Below are positions 1-7,758 of a stretch of DNA of 64,000 bases, piece by piece. A program made the position numbers and the translations under genes. The notes beneath the pieces are model-generated. The model was not told the DNA's origin. It saw only the letters and a list, made by a program, of their open reading frames with translations, and ran no database searches. Source of the stretch: Roseisalinus antarcticus. Lineage in GTDB: Bacteria; Pseudomonadota; Alphaproteobacteria; Rhodobacterales; Rhodobacteraceae. Location: assembly GCF_900172355.1 (NCBI RefSeq), contig NZ_FWFZ01000005.1, positions 1 through 64,000 on the forward strand. Direction: 5' to 3'. Each line of letters begins with the position of its first letter. The stretch's first letter is position 1.

Positions 1-352
1 CAACGACAACCTGCGCGGCTGGACCGGCGGCGACATCCTGCGCGGCGGCGACGGGAATGACAGCCTGCGCGGCGAGGCCGGGCGCGATGTGCTGGACGGC
101 GGGGCCGGGAACGACCGGATAAGCGGCGGGACCGGGGCGGATGATTTCCTGTTCACGGCGCTGAGCCGCGGCGAGCGGGACGTGATCACCGGGTTCCAGG
201 TCAACGTCGACGAGGTGCTGCTGGACATGTCCCCGCGCGACATCTCGCTGACGGCGAAGGGCAGCGGAACGGAGGCGGTGATCGACGGGCATATCATCTT
301 CCTGCAGGGCATCGTCCCGGCGGATGTGGAGGATGATTTTCGGTTCGTGTGA
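1..352 (+). CDS. RTX calcium-binding protein, C-terminal end (partial)
   Basis: The gene enters from outside the window and ends at a TGA at 350-352. The visible part, about 116 residues read from base 2, opens with glycine/aspartate nonapeptide repeats of the RTX (hemolysin-type) kind, such as GGDGND and GGAGNDRISGGTGADDF. A short non-repetitive tail follows and ends in DDFRFV. Proteins of this family bind calcium through the repeats after export. They usually leave the cell through a type I secretion system that recognises the C-terminal tail. The catalytic or adhesive part lies upstream and cannot be judged, so the protein could be a protease, lipase, adhesin or S-layer-like protein. Confidence 0.85.
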   Translation, partial: NDNLRGWTGGDILRGGDGNDSLRGEAGRDVLDGGAGNDRISGGTGADDFLFTALSRGERDVITGFQVNVDEVLLDMSPRDISLTAKGSGTEAVIDGHIIFLQGIVPADVEDDFRFV

Positions 353-437
353 GGGAATGCTGTAGCGCTGCGGCCGTCGCCATGCCACATAGTTGCTTCG
401 CCGAGACTAAGTGCAATAGGCCCAAGTATCCGCAAAG

Positions 438-706
438 CGGCAAACCGAGCGGCTTTCATGAGACAGGCATTGTGACCCGGTCATGATCACCATGCACCCG
501 ACCACCATGCATCTCTGACGAGCCTACCAACCACTCAGCCATCGCCATTCATGGCTCTCATGTCGTCGACCATGACGATCAACGTCGTCAGCACGCCTGA
601 CAAGTGGACCATCGAGTCTCCGTCCTCAACGCCCAAACCTGTAAGCTATTGATTTTAATGGTGCCCAGGGGCGGAATCGAACCGCCAACACGAGGATTTT
701 CAATCC
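438..706. repeat. Direct repeat, left copy (attachment-site side of the tRNA-Phe island)
   Basis: This stretch matches 9242-9506. The first 130 bases or so are nearly identical, a middle part (about 568-630) has diverged, and the last 75 bases are again close. The right-hand end contains the 3' part of a tRNA-Phe gene. No gene was found between the RTX stop at 352 and the recombinase at 737; the space is this repeat plus about 85 unassigned bases. The repeat is best read as one end of an integrated element. Confidence 0.85.
659..706 (-). pseudogene. tRNA-Phe 3' fragment left by integration
   Basis: Read on the minus strand, this matches the intact tRNA-Phe at 9464-9538 from the anticodon stem and loop (including GAA) through the T arm to an encoded CCA. 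Only a few bases differ. Upstream of base 706 the similarity stops abruptly, and the 5' half (acceptor strand and D arm) is missing. A 3' tRNA fragment next to a tyrosine recombinase is the classic scar of integration into a tRNA gene. It should not be functional. Confidence 0.88.
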
Positions 707-736
707 TGTCCTGAATTGACTGGCTGATCTGCCCGC

Positions 737-1669
737 TCATGCCACCAGCAGATCGCTCTGCAGTTTCTCGAACATCGCGACGTCTTCCTCGGGGTTCTCA
801 AACAGGTGCCCGTAGGTGTCCAGCGTCAGCGTGATTGACGCATGGCCCAGCAGCGTCTGGATCTTCTTCGGGTTCCAGCCCTGCTCGATGAAGAGCGACG
901 CGGCTGCATGGCGCAGCGAGTGAATCCCAAACCGGGCTTCGCCTTCGTCATCCACGATCCCGAGATCGACCAGCATCGGCTTGAAGACCCGGTTGTAGAT
1001 GTTCGCGTAGTTCTGGACCCGGCCGACGCTGTTGGGGAAGACGAGGTCCTGATCGCTCGGCAAGGCACGACTTTTCCAGTCGCTCAGTGTATCCAGAACC
1101 AGCGGCGTCATCGGGATCGTGCGAATACCTGCCTTGCTCTTCGGCGGGCCGATCTTGCCCTGCTCATCGGCACGCTGAACGACGCGGATGGTCTTCGCCT
1201 CGAAGTCGACGACAGACCACGCCAGCCCGCGCAGTTCCGAGATCCGCATGCCGGTGAAGATCGCTGTCAGGAACATCGCATGGTGCGACGCCGGGGCTTT
1301 CTTGAGGATCGCGCGGATCTCGTTCTTGGTCGGGATGATCTTGTCCTTGTCATGCCGCTTGCTGCGGCGGCGCATCTTGACGTCAGAGGCGACGCTGCGA
1401 TCCATCCATTCTCGATCCACGGCTTCTGCGAGAACGGCCCGCAAGCTGACCATGATCTTCCGAACCTGGGTCTGCGAGACGCCCGCATCTAGCAGGTCGT
1501 CGATAAAGTCCTTGACGTCAGACCGGGTTAGATCGGCGACAGGGATACACCCGATCTTCGGGTCAATGTGGATGCGCGCGTGGCTGCGGTAGGCCTTCAT
1601 CGTGCTGCTCTCGAGGCCGTTCCGCTCGCAGGTTCTGAGCCAGCTGTTGCAGGCGTCAGTGATGGTCGG
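737..1669 (-). pseudogene. Tyrosine recombinase/integrase, 5' end removed by an IS21-type fragment
   Basis: This is a site-specific phage-type integrase that would cut and rejoin DNA at the tRNA attachment site. The core-binding region (from about PTITDACNSW) and the catalytic domain are present. The set Arg (GMRISE), His-x-x-Arg (HSLRH), His (LLGHAS) and nucleophile Tyr (LDTYGHLF) is complete. The frame stays open to an ATG at 1792, but the part upstream of about 1669 is simply the antisense of an istB gene. The usual N-terminal arm-binding domain of about 60-70 residues and the native start are therefore missing. The stop lies 30 bases from the attachment fragment. Any product would be an N-terminally chimeric enzyme and is probably inactive. 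Confidence 0.8.
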
Positions 1670-2174
1670 CGACCTGCTGAGCGCCGAGATCAGCGAGAAG
1701 CAGGCGCGCTCGATCAAATACCAGATGACGATTGCCAAGCTGCCACTGGCCAAGGAGGTCGATGAGTTCAGCTTCGAGAACACGCCGGTCAACGAGACGC
1801 TGGTGCGCGATCTGGCCTCCGGAGAGTTCCTTGAGCATCAACGCAACGTCGTGCTGATCGGCGGCACCGGGACCGGCAAATCCCATCTTGCCGTGAGCAT
1901 CGCCAGGGCCTGCATCCGCCGCGGCAAGCGCGGCCGCTTCTTCAACGTCGTCGACCTCGTGAACAAACTCGACGCCGAAGCCCGCGCTGATCGCCAGGGG
2001 CGCACTGCGGATCTCTTGTGCCGCCTCGACTTCCTGATCCTCGACGAGCTCGGCTATCTCCCCTTCGCACAGACCGGCGGCCAGCTGCTGTTCCACCTCG
2101 TCAGTCGCCTCTACGAGCGCACGTCCATCATCGTGACGACCAACCTCGACTTCGGTGAGTGGCCATCGGTCTTC
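1670..2174 (+). pseudogene. istB: IS21-family IstB (transposition helper ATPase), truncated at both ends
   Basis: The frame matches the middle of IstB, the AAA+ ATPase that assists the IstA transposase. It has ARSIKYQMTIAKLP, a Walker A motif GGTGTGKSH, a Walker B region LDFLILDELGYLPF and NLDFGEWPSVF. Similarity begins near 1670, so roughly the first quarter of the usual 245-260 residues is absent. It ends at 2174, after which the frame runs on with unrelated residues to a stop at 2253-2255. No istA gene and no clear terminal inverted repeats were found. The remnant overlies the lost 5' end of the recombinase gene, which points to insertion followed by deletion. Confidence 0.8.
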
Positions 2175-2440
2175 GCTGCGGGTGCTCTCCCGGCATCCCG
2201 AACCGGGAAGAGCCGACATTCAAAGCCCGTGTCGCGACGAGTTGATCCTTCTTGACCGCTGCGCCGTGCGACAGTGCCAGTGATGCGCAGAAAGCAGGAC
2301 TTTCAAAATCTGTGGCGTTCGACGCGGATCGCTGCAATGACAAGCCCGGATTGCCCCCCTTGCGTCTATGCAGTTAAAAAGTCCGCTGGTTCATTTGACC
2401 GCCACAAACTCCTGCTTCTTTCAGTGCTCATGTCCATTCC

Positions 2441-2474
2441 GTATCTGCCCCCTGCGAGCGCAGAGGGCAGATAC
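2441..2474. repeat. Strong inverted repeat (hairpin) in the gene-free stretch 2175-2577
   Basis: The arms GTATCTGCCC and GGGCAGATAC (10 bp, perfect) flank an inner CTGCG/CGCAG pair, giving about 15 paired bases with one mismatch. There is no T-run on either side, so it is not a standard intrinsic terminator. It could be a factor-assisted terminator or the trace of a mobile element end. It sits downstream of the ATP-grasp gene, which ends at 2578 on the minus strand. No credible coding sequence was found in 2175-2577. Confidence 0.55.
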
Positions 2475-2577
2475 GAAAGTGAGCCATGTCAGTGGCCCTA
2501 TGCTGTCAGGGCAATACCCAGGTAAAGCCAAAGACTTGTGGTGTCAGGCAGAGGTTTTGATGACACCAGCATTCGGC

Positions 2578-3882
2578 TTAGACATAAAAATCCAACTCTT
2601 CTTGTGCCTTGAGCAGGTCGCGCAATTTGATCGGATCGTCCCCGAAGAAGAAAACCAATCCCCAGTGTGTCCCGAAGGCGGACCGGTCCGGCACAGTTTC
2701 CTGTGCGGGCGCAACCAATTCGTGTGAGTCGAAATACGGGTGTTCCGTAGTTTCCTTGGGCATCTCAAGCGCACTGACCACGCGACGACGGGGATACACG
2801 CCAAAGCAACCCGCGTAGCCTTTCGCGTCTTCCACCGCACGCGGGAAAAAGGCGTCGACCTCTTCCTTGGTGCTTTTGGGATCGAAGACGAGGATGGACG
2901 CCTGATATGCGCTAAAGCCGTAGGCTTTTTCAATCAGTTCGAATGCCTTGAAACCGGGTGGACGGTAGGCGACCTCGCCGAAGTACATTTCCCCGTCGGC
3001 CGTCACGAAGTATTCCGGGTGGATCTGACCGAATTTGATGTCGAAGGTCTTGATGAGCTTTTCGATCTGCTTGGTGATCGCATTGCGCCAGCTTTCCAGC
3101 TCGTGCGTCGCGGGCACGAAGACCGAATAGCCCAGCGTCACATATTCCGAGATGTTCAGAAACTTGATTTCACCGTCGTGAATCCACGCCTCGACCGCGA
3201 ACTCCCAGCCGTCCAGATGGCTTTCCATCAGAAGCGGGTATTCTTCACCCGGAATATTGTCGATATCTTCGACGGTGCGGATCATGCGGTGCCCAAGGCA
3301 GCCAGCCTTGTCGAAAGCCTTCACATGGATCGGGTCGTCCGGGTCGCCGTCGAGCTTCAGCAGCGTCTGGTTCACCCGCTTCATGAAACGGATGACGTCG
3401 TCCTTTTCGTGGGCTTCCTCGAAAATGCCCACGCGGATGCCACCCAGCTGGGCGCGCCGCTTCATCAGGGCCTTGTCACGGAACAGGATGGATTGCCCGT
3501 ACATGCGCGGCTGATCCATCAGGATCGAGTTGATCGCGCCGGACCATTCGACGGTTTCCTCGAATAGGGGAATAGCCACATCCACGCCCTCGTCCTTGAG
3601 TCGCTGGGCGATCTCCATGGACCTGTCGTTCAGCCGCGCGAAATCCCACGGGATGAACGGGATGTGGTTGGCCTCGCAGAAATCGGCCGCCCAATCGGGC
3701 GCGACCACGATGTACCGACGATCGAACTTTTGGGCTGCCTTGATGGCGTTCACGCTCCAGCCCAGCAGGGCGACGTAGCCCTTGCTCGGGTCCTTGGGCG
3801 TTTCCGTTCCGCGGACGGAGTCGAGGGTTGGGTCGGCCCAGCCCGAGACGTCTTTTGACATGGGGGCTTCTGAAGATTTCAA
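2578..3882 (-). CDS. ATP-grasp domain enzyme (carboxylate-amine ligase type), substrate unknown
   Basis: The product is about 434 residues. An N-terminal pre-ATP-grasp Rossmann-like part (GYVALLGWSVNAIKAAQKF) is followed by an ATP-grasp fold. Support comes from HVKAFDKAGCLGHRM, the acidic stretch ESHLDGWEFAVEAWIHDGEIKFLNISEYV and the metal-binding-like FGEVAYRPPG. ATP-grasp enzymes form amide or thioester bonds through an acyl-phosphate intermediate. I do not recognise the substrate. The start is taken as TTG at 3880-3882, which has AGGAGG eight bases upstream; an ATG lies seven codons further in, at 3861. It is divergent from ectC across about 300 bases, so shared regulation is possible. It is island cargo. 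Confidence 0.72.
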   Translation of the reverse strand: MKSSEAPMSKDVSGWADPTLDSVRGTETPKDPSKGYVALLGWSVNAIKAAQKFDRRYIVVAPDWAADFCEANHIPFIPWDFARLNDRSMEIAQRLKDEGVDVAIPLFEETVEWSGAINSILMDQPRMYGQSILFRDKALMKRRAQLGGIRVGIFEEAHEKDDVIRFMKRVNQTLLKLDGDPDDPIHVKAFDKAGCLGHRMIRTVEDIDNIPGEEYPLLMESHLDGWEFAVEAWIHDGEIKFLNISEYVTLGYSVFVPATHELESWRNAITKQIEKLIKTFDIKFGQIHPEYFVTADGEMYFGEVAYRPPGFKAFELIEKAYGFSAYQASILVFDPKSTKEEVDAFFPRAVEDAKGYAGCFGVYPRRRVVSALEMPKETTEHPYFDSHELVAPAQETVPDRSAFGTHWGLVFFFGDDPIKLRDLLKAQEELDFYV

Positions 3883-3891
3883 AGTTGCGTT

Positions 3892-3897
3892 CCTCCT
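3892..3897 (-). promoter_or_regulatory. Shine-Dalgarno AGGAGG that sets a TTG start
   Basis: On the minus strand AGGAGG is followed by eight bases and then TTG at 3880-3882. This is ideal spacing for that TTG, while the in-frame ATG at 3861 is about 30 bases away. It is the reason for choosing the TTG start of the ATP-grasp gene. Confidence 0.65.
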
Positions 3898-4033
3898 GTG
3901 AGATGACTTCACGACGCTGGCCACACGTTTGGTCGGACACCGTCGTCAAAGCCGTCATATGATTTGATAACCTAAGCATAATGCAGCCCCTGCGGGATTG
4001 TCAAAAAGTATTGTCTCGCTGCCTACCACGAAG

Positions 4034-4047
4034 ACTGCTACAGCAGT
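4034..4047. promoter_or_regulatory. Small perfect inverted repeat in the divergent ATP-grasp/ectC intergenic region
   Basis: ACTGCT-AC-AGCAGT is followed on the plus strand by an AT-rich stretch (ATTTTATGTCTTTT). It lies about 130 bases before the ectC start and 150 bases before the ATP-grasp start. It could be an operator for both divergent genes or a weak plus-strand terminator. The rest of 3883-4179 is AT-rich and contains no gene, as expected for a promoter region. Confidence 0.35.
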
Positions 4048-4179
4048 ATTTTATGTCTTTTAGATAATGACTTGATGGTTTTCTGACTGTTTTTTACAGG
4101 TCGTTGCGACATGGTGTTTGCCCTCGTCACGCAGCGATGTTTCAATCGCCACGTCGCAATCAATGCTTAGGAGTTTAAA

Positions 4180-4575
4180 ATGAAAGTTGTTCGAGTTCAG
4201 GACATCATCGGCACGGAACGCGAAGTGAACGGCCCGGGTTGGACAAGCCGCCGGATGTTGCTCAAAAAAGACGGCATGGGGTTCTCCATGCATGAAACCA
4301 TCATCCCGGCGGGCGCCGAGATGGATCTCTGGTACAAGCACCACCTCGAAGCGGTGTACTGCGTCGCCGGCAACGGCAGCATTCTGGACAAAGCCACAGG
4401 AGAGACGCACGAGATCACCGACGGGACGCTATATGCGCTGGACAGTCACGATCAGCATACGTTGCGAGGTGGCACCGAAGACATGCGCTTGATCTGCACC
4501 TTCAATCCTCCGGTCACCGGCCAGGAAGTGCACGACGCAGATGGCGCCTACCTTCCGGATGATGGCGAGGCATAA
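4180..4575 (+). CDS. ectC: Ectoine synthase (solitary EctC)
   Basis: The 131-residue cupin matches ectoine synthase in length and sequence. EctC closes N-gamma-acetyl-diaminobutyrate to the compatible solute ectoine with loss of water, in the cytoplasm and with an iron cofactor. The iron ligands described for the family line up as Glu57 (YKHHLEAVY), Tyr85 ([10 protein letters not shown]) and His93. Substrate-pocket positions Trp21, Arg25, Thr40 and Tyr52 are also in place. Asn38, described for some family members, is His here. A GGAG site (TTAGGAGTTTAAAATG) precedes the start. No ectA, ectB, ectD or ask gene is nearby. The host would need ADABA from elsewhere, or the enzyme may have a related cyclisation or hydrolysis job linked to the ATP-grasp neighbour. 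Confidence 0.85.
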   Translation: MKVVRVQDIIGTEREVNGPGWTSRRMLLKKDGMGFSMHETIIPAGAEMDLWYKHHLEAVYCVAGNGSILDKATGETHEITDGTLYALDSHDQHTLRGGTEDMRLICTFNPPVTGQEVHDADGAYLPDDGEA

Positions 4576-4776
4576 GGCATAACGCCGTTTGCTGGCAGCA
4601 GCCCAAGCCCGAAGGTCGGTGTCGATCCGCCTTCGGGTGTTCGGGCCGGTGTTACGTCGCCGGAAACTGGGTGCAACCCATTCTGGCCATCCGAGAATAA
4701 TTGGGTGACCGTGTGGCGGCCAACCTTCGGCTTGGTGTAGTGAGCGGCAGCAAGAAACATCAGGAGACCGTCCTTC

Positions 4777-5742
4777 ATGCACGTTTTCGCCAATCCTATC
4801 GGGCCGGGCTCGCTTTGGTTTCACAACCTTGCCACGGCAGACGGAACCCCGGTCGCCTATGATCCGCACGCCCGTGCGTTCATTCCGACGCCGCCCTTTT
4901 GCGTCAACCGCGAGATCATCGGATGCAACTGGATCGCCTCCAAAGACGGGGCGCCGTGCCGTTCCTGTGCCATGACCGAGGTCCATCCCGATACGTCCAA
5001 TCCTGATACGCGGTCCAACTGGGCGCAAACCGAGGCCGCAAAGCGCTGGGTGCTGGACAATATCGGACGCTGGCACTGGTTCCGCCCAGAAGATCGCGGA
5101 ACGCCGCCGTATTTTCACATGCTCGATGACGGTCCGACCCCTGCTGCAATGGGGCACGTAAACGGCGTGGTCACGATCAGCGTGGCCGAAGCCGATCCGG
5201 TCCTACGCACGACGCGACGCGAAGCGCTCGACGAACCGTATCGCACCATGGTCGGCCATTTCCGCCATGAGATCGCGCATATGCTCTGGTGGCGCCTCAG
5301 CCTGCGCACCGACTTCCTCGAGGCGTTTCGCAGCGTCTTCGGCGACGAAAGGGACGACTATGCCGCCGCGCTCCAACGGCACTACAACGATGGCCCGCCG
5401 GACGACTGGAGCCAGAGCTACCTGACAACCTATGCATCGGCCCATCCCCATGAGGATTGGGCGGAAACGGCTGCGCATCTGCTGCATCTGACCGATATCA
5501 CGGACAGTGCGGTTTCGGCGGGGCTCGTTCTGCCGGGGTTGCCGCATGTTGGCTGGGATGCCTACGCGGAACCGGACACCATGTCGTTGCTTCGGGCCGC
5601 GATCGAGGTCGTCAAGATCATCAATCACGCCAATCGCTCCATGGGCTTGGATGATGCCTATCCATTCGTGGTGTCTCACGCCGCTCAGAAAAAGCTTGCT
5701 TTCGTCCATGACTGGCTGCGCAGGGGTGCCCAAGGCAGATGA
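4777..5742 (+). CDS. Putative zinc-ribbon metallopeptidase
   Basis: The 321-residue protein has an N-terminal zinc-ribbon-like part with Cys42, Cys50, Cys61 and Cys64 (FC...GC...PCRSC). A zincin motif HEIAH follows at residues 164-168 (HFRHEIAHMLWW), and a later HEDWAET could supply the third, glutamate ligand. This matches the family usually annotated as putative zinc-binding metallopeptidase. There is no signal peptide, so it should act in the cytoplasm, and its substrate is unknown. It lies about 200 bases after ectC on the same strand, and a GGAG (CAGGAGACC) is near the start. No gene was found in the 275 bases downstream. Confidence 0.75.
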   Translation: MHVFANPIGPGSLWFHNLATADGTPVAYDPHARAFIPTPPFCVNREIIGCNWIASKDGAPCRSCAMTEVHPDTSNPDTRSNWAQTEAAKRWVLDNIGRWHWFRPEDRGTPPYFHMLDDGPTPAAMGHVNGVVTISVAEADPVLRTTRREALDEPYRTMVGHFRHEIAHMLWWRLSLRTDFLEAFRSVFGDERDDYAAALQRHYNDGPPDDWSQSYLTTYASAHPHEDWAETAAHLLHLTDITDSAVSAGLVLPGLPHVGWDAYAEPDTMSLLRAAIEVVKIINHANRSMGLDDAYPFVVSHAAQKKLAFVHDWLRRGAQGR

Positions 5743-6017
5743 CCGTCAGGGCCCGTTGGGCAGCCATGTCTTAATCTATTGGAAGACTTTGTCACACTTT
5801 GGATCGAATAAGCAAAAGGACTTTGCTCCAAGTCGCGTTTGCGGATGCATTGTTCAGCGAGCATATTGGCGTCCGTTCAAACGCGTGCCGGGCGGAACTT
5901 GACAACTTGGCGGGGTTGGAACAGGCTCAGGCTTCCGCCGGCAGTGGGGCCGGCCGGAATTTTCGTTCGCACTCTGGATCCTCGCGATGATCAGGCCAAT
6001 CGCTCCGCGCTCTTGGC

Positions 6018-6503
6018 TCATCCACTGAACAGCCATGCGAATGGGCCTTTTCTCTTGGCGGGTATTTCGGGGTCAGGCAGCTCGTCCTTGCACTTCTGCA
6101 TGAAGTTCCAGATTTTGAGCGCGATGTCGTCGACCCCGTCATTTAATGTTTTGGCATACCGGGCAATACCCGGATTGGCATCGACCCAGTCGATAAGGCC
6201 ATTCCGGATTCGCTCATCCTCAAGTGGGATCTCTTCTCGCAGATCCCGCATGGCCTGCGCTGCGTCTGAAGCGCCGACGCGATCAAGGTGTTCCGCCAGC
6301 ACGCTTACGCGTGCAGCGCAATCATGATTGAGGACTGCCCCCAAAACCCCGTTTTGGCCGGTGGTGCAACGTCGCCAGATCAATGCGCTGAGGATCGCAT
6401 CGACGGGCTCGTTGCGGACGTCGCCGGATTGCAGAGCTTTCTCGATACGGCGTAGCGCGACAGGGTCATCGCCTTCGAGTAGGTCGTGAAGGTTTTCTGA
6501 CAT
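6018..6503 (-). CDS. Hypothetical protein, 161 residues
   Basis: I do not recognise a family. The product is acidic and mainly helical (HDLLEGDDPVALRRIEKAL, AEHLDRVGASDAAQAMRDL), without signal peptide or membrane segment. The start ATG has a weak upstream site (AGGTAAGAA). Codon usage looks coding, but base composition is lower in GC than the chromosomal block to the right. It stands alone on the minus strand among island cargo. Confidence 0.6.
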   Translation of the reverse strand: MSENLHDLLEGDDPVALRRIEKALQSGDVRNEPVDAILSALIWRRCTTGQNGVLGAVLNHDCAARVSVLAEHLDRVGASDAAQAMRDLREEIPLEDERIRNGLIDWVDANPGIARYAKTLNDGVDDIALKIWNFMQKCKDELPDPEIPAKRKGPFAWLFSG

Positions 6504-6998
6504 TTCTTACCTATAGCAAAGTTATGGCCGGGCGGCCACCACTAGGCACCGCCAGGCGTTGATCCCGCCCGATTGCGACGCGAAGGCCGAGGACCGCTTG
6601 AGGCGCTTCAGCGTGACTTCACGCGCTGACCGATGTGGTTTTTGCCCACGCTGCCGTCATTCGCTTCCCGTAGATACTACGCGATACATAGATGGCCGGT
6701 GTGGCGAAGCCGCGCCGCAGAGTTGATACCTGTCGCCAAAGTCCGCAAAGGGCCGGTCGCGCTCCCGGAGCCGACCACGGTTCTAAGCTTTGCAAAGACC
6801 GGTTTCTGCGCTTCGCTGCCGTTCGTCCAGGGCGCAGCGAACGACCACTCCCCGCCCATTCTGTTGCAAAACTCCATTTCGCATCCGCAGCAAGACGTGC
6901 TCGTGCGGCGACGCGAGCGCAATCCCAGTCATGCTGGCCGCGCTTGCTGCAGTGCGGGCGCGTCTTGCAGTGCTCGTCGCGGGGGAAAGCGCGAAGTC
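6504..6998. other. Gene-free stretch within the island
   Basis: Several overlapping frames are open on both strands in this 495-base stretch, but none has a convincing start site or recognisable protein. The minus strand reads as fragments such as CNRMGGEWSFAAPWTNG and LRTLATGIN. In my experience these recur in annotations of this group as spurious small proteins, so I treat them as non-coding dispersed sequence. It may be the decayed 3' neighbour of the regulator at 6999-7529. Confidence 0.4.
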
Positions 6999-7529
6999 CT
7001 AGACGCTGCCGAAGTCCCGTCTGGAGCGTCCAGGACAGGAATCGTTGCGAACAAGCCCGAGCCTTGGACCCGCTCGCCTCCCCCACTGCATCACAGCCCT
7101 CACCTGCCCCCCCGGCATCTGCCCTGCCGCGATCAACAACAGCTCCAGCATCTCGGGATAGGTTCGCCTGTCCTCGGCACACAGCTGCTTGAATCGCTCG
7201 ATGACGGGCGCCGGCCCCCGGATGTTGATCTGTGCTTCGGGAAAGGCATGGGTCGGGCCTGGAGATCTCTTCGACGATGCCACGACGGCCCAGGTCTCGG
7301 GCATGTATTCCTGCATCACGGTCTGCAGCAGCAGATCGGCGTTGATGCCGGTCGCAGCGGCGAAAGCAGGGATGCGCTCCAGCGGCATGCGCATCTCTCC
7401 GGTCTTGAGCATGGAGAGCACGTTTGCACGCTCAAAGCCCATCTCGGTGGCGATCTCGCGCTGGGTCTTGCCGGAGCCTTCGATCGCATCGGCAATCATA
7501 CGGGCGGTGGGGCTGGTGGTGTCGGTCAT
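6999..7529 (-). CDS. XRE-type helix-turn-helix regulator with a ribbon-helix-helix-like C-terminal part
   Basis: The product is 176 residues. Residues 1-60 form a Cro/CI-type helix-turn-helix (GSGKTQREIATEMGFERANVLSMLKTGEMRMP). Residues 100-140 (INIRGPAPVIERFKQLCAEDRRTYPEMLELLL) look like a CopG/ParD-like ribbon-helix-helix, a beta strand followed by two helices. Two DNA-binding folds in one short regulator is unusual. The last 35 residues are basic and low in complexity and may follow a frameshift. GAGG lies just upstream of the start ATG. No toxin gene is adjacent. Confidence 0.6.
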   Translation of the reverse strand: MTDTTSPTARMIADAIEGSGKTQREIATEMGFERANVLSMLKTGEMRMPLERIPAFAAATGINADLLLQTVMQEYMPETWAVVASSKRSPGPTHAFPEAQINIRGPAPVIERFKQLCAEDRRTYPEMLELLLIAAGQMPGGQVRAVMQWGRRAGPRLGLVRNDSCPGRSRRDFGSV

Positions 7530-7758
7530 CTTGGCCTCGCTTCAGTTTGTTTCTGAAGCTGTTCTAGTGGGGTGGGATCAGACCGTGAGATGGGTGATCT
7601 GGAATGCCGCCGAACAACCAAGGCGCTGTCTGGACTTGGTCAACCGCGATCGCTGGCCCTTGGTAGCGCTTGCCTGCACCCATTCTTGATTGCCGCACCA
7701 AGCAGGGTGAGGCACACAAGAGCCGATACCCTCGGCAAGGAACACGGCACCGTCGGCG

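Noticed and set aside
2274-2577. Short open frames after the istB remnant
   Set aside because: They are short and overlapping, contain a strong hairpin and have no recognisable product.
6619-7182. Possible minus-strand gene with a CNRMGGEWSFAAPWTNG segment
   Set aside because: No start site, it overlaps the end of the XRE gene in another frame, and the composition is Arg/Ser/Cys-rich. I treat it as non-coding.
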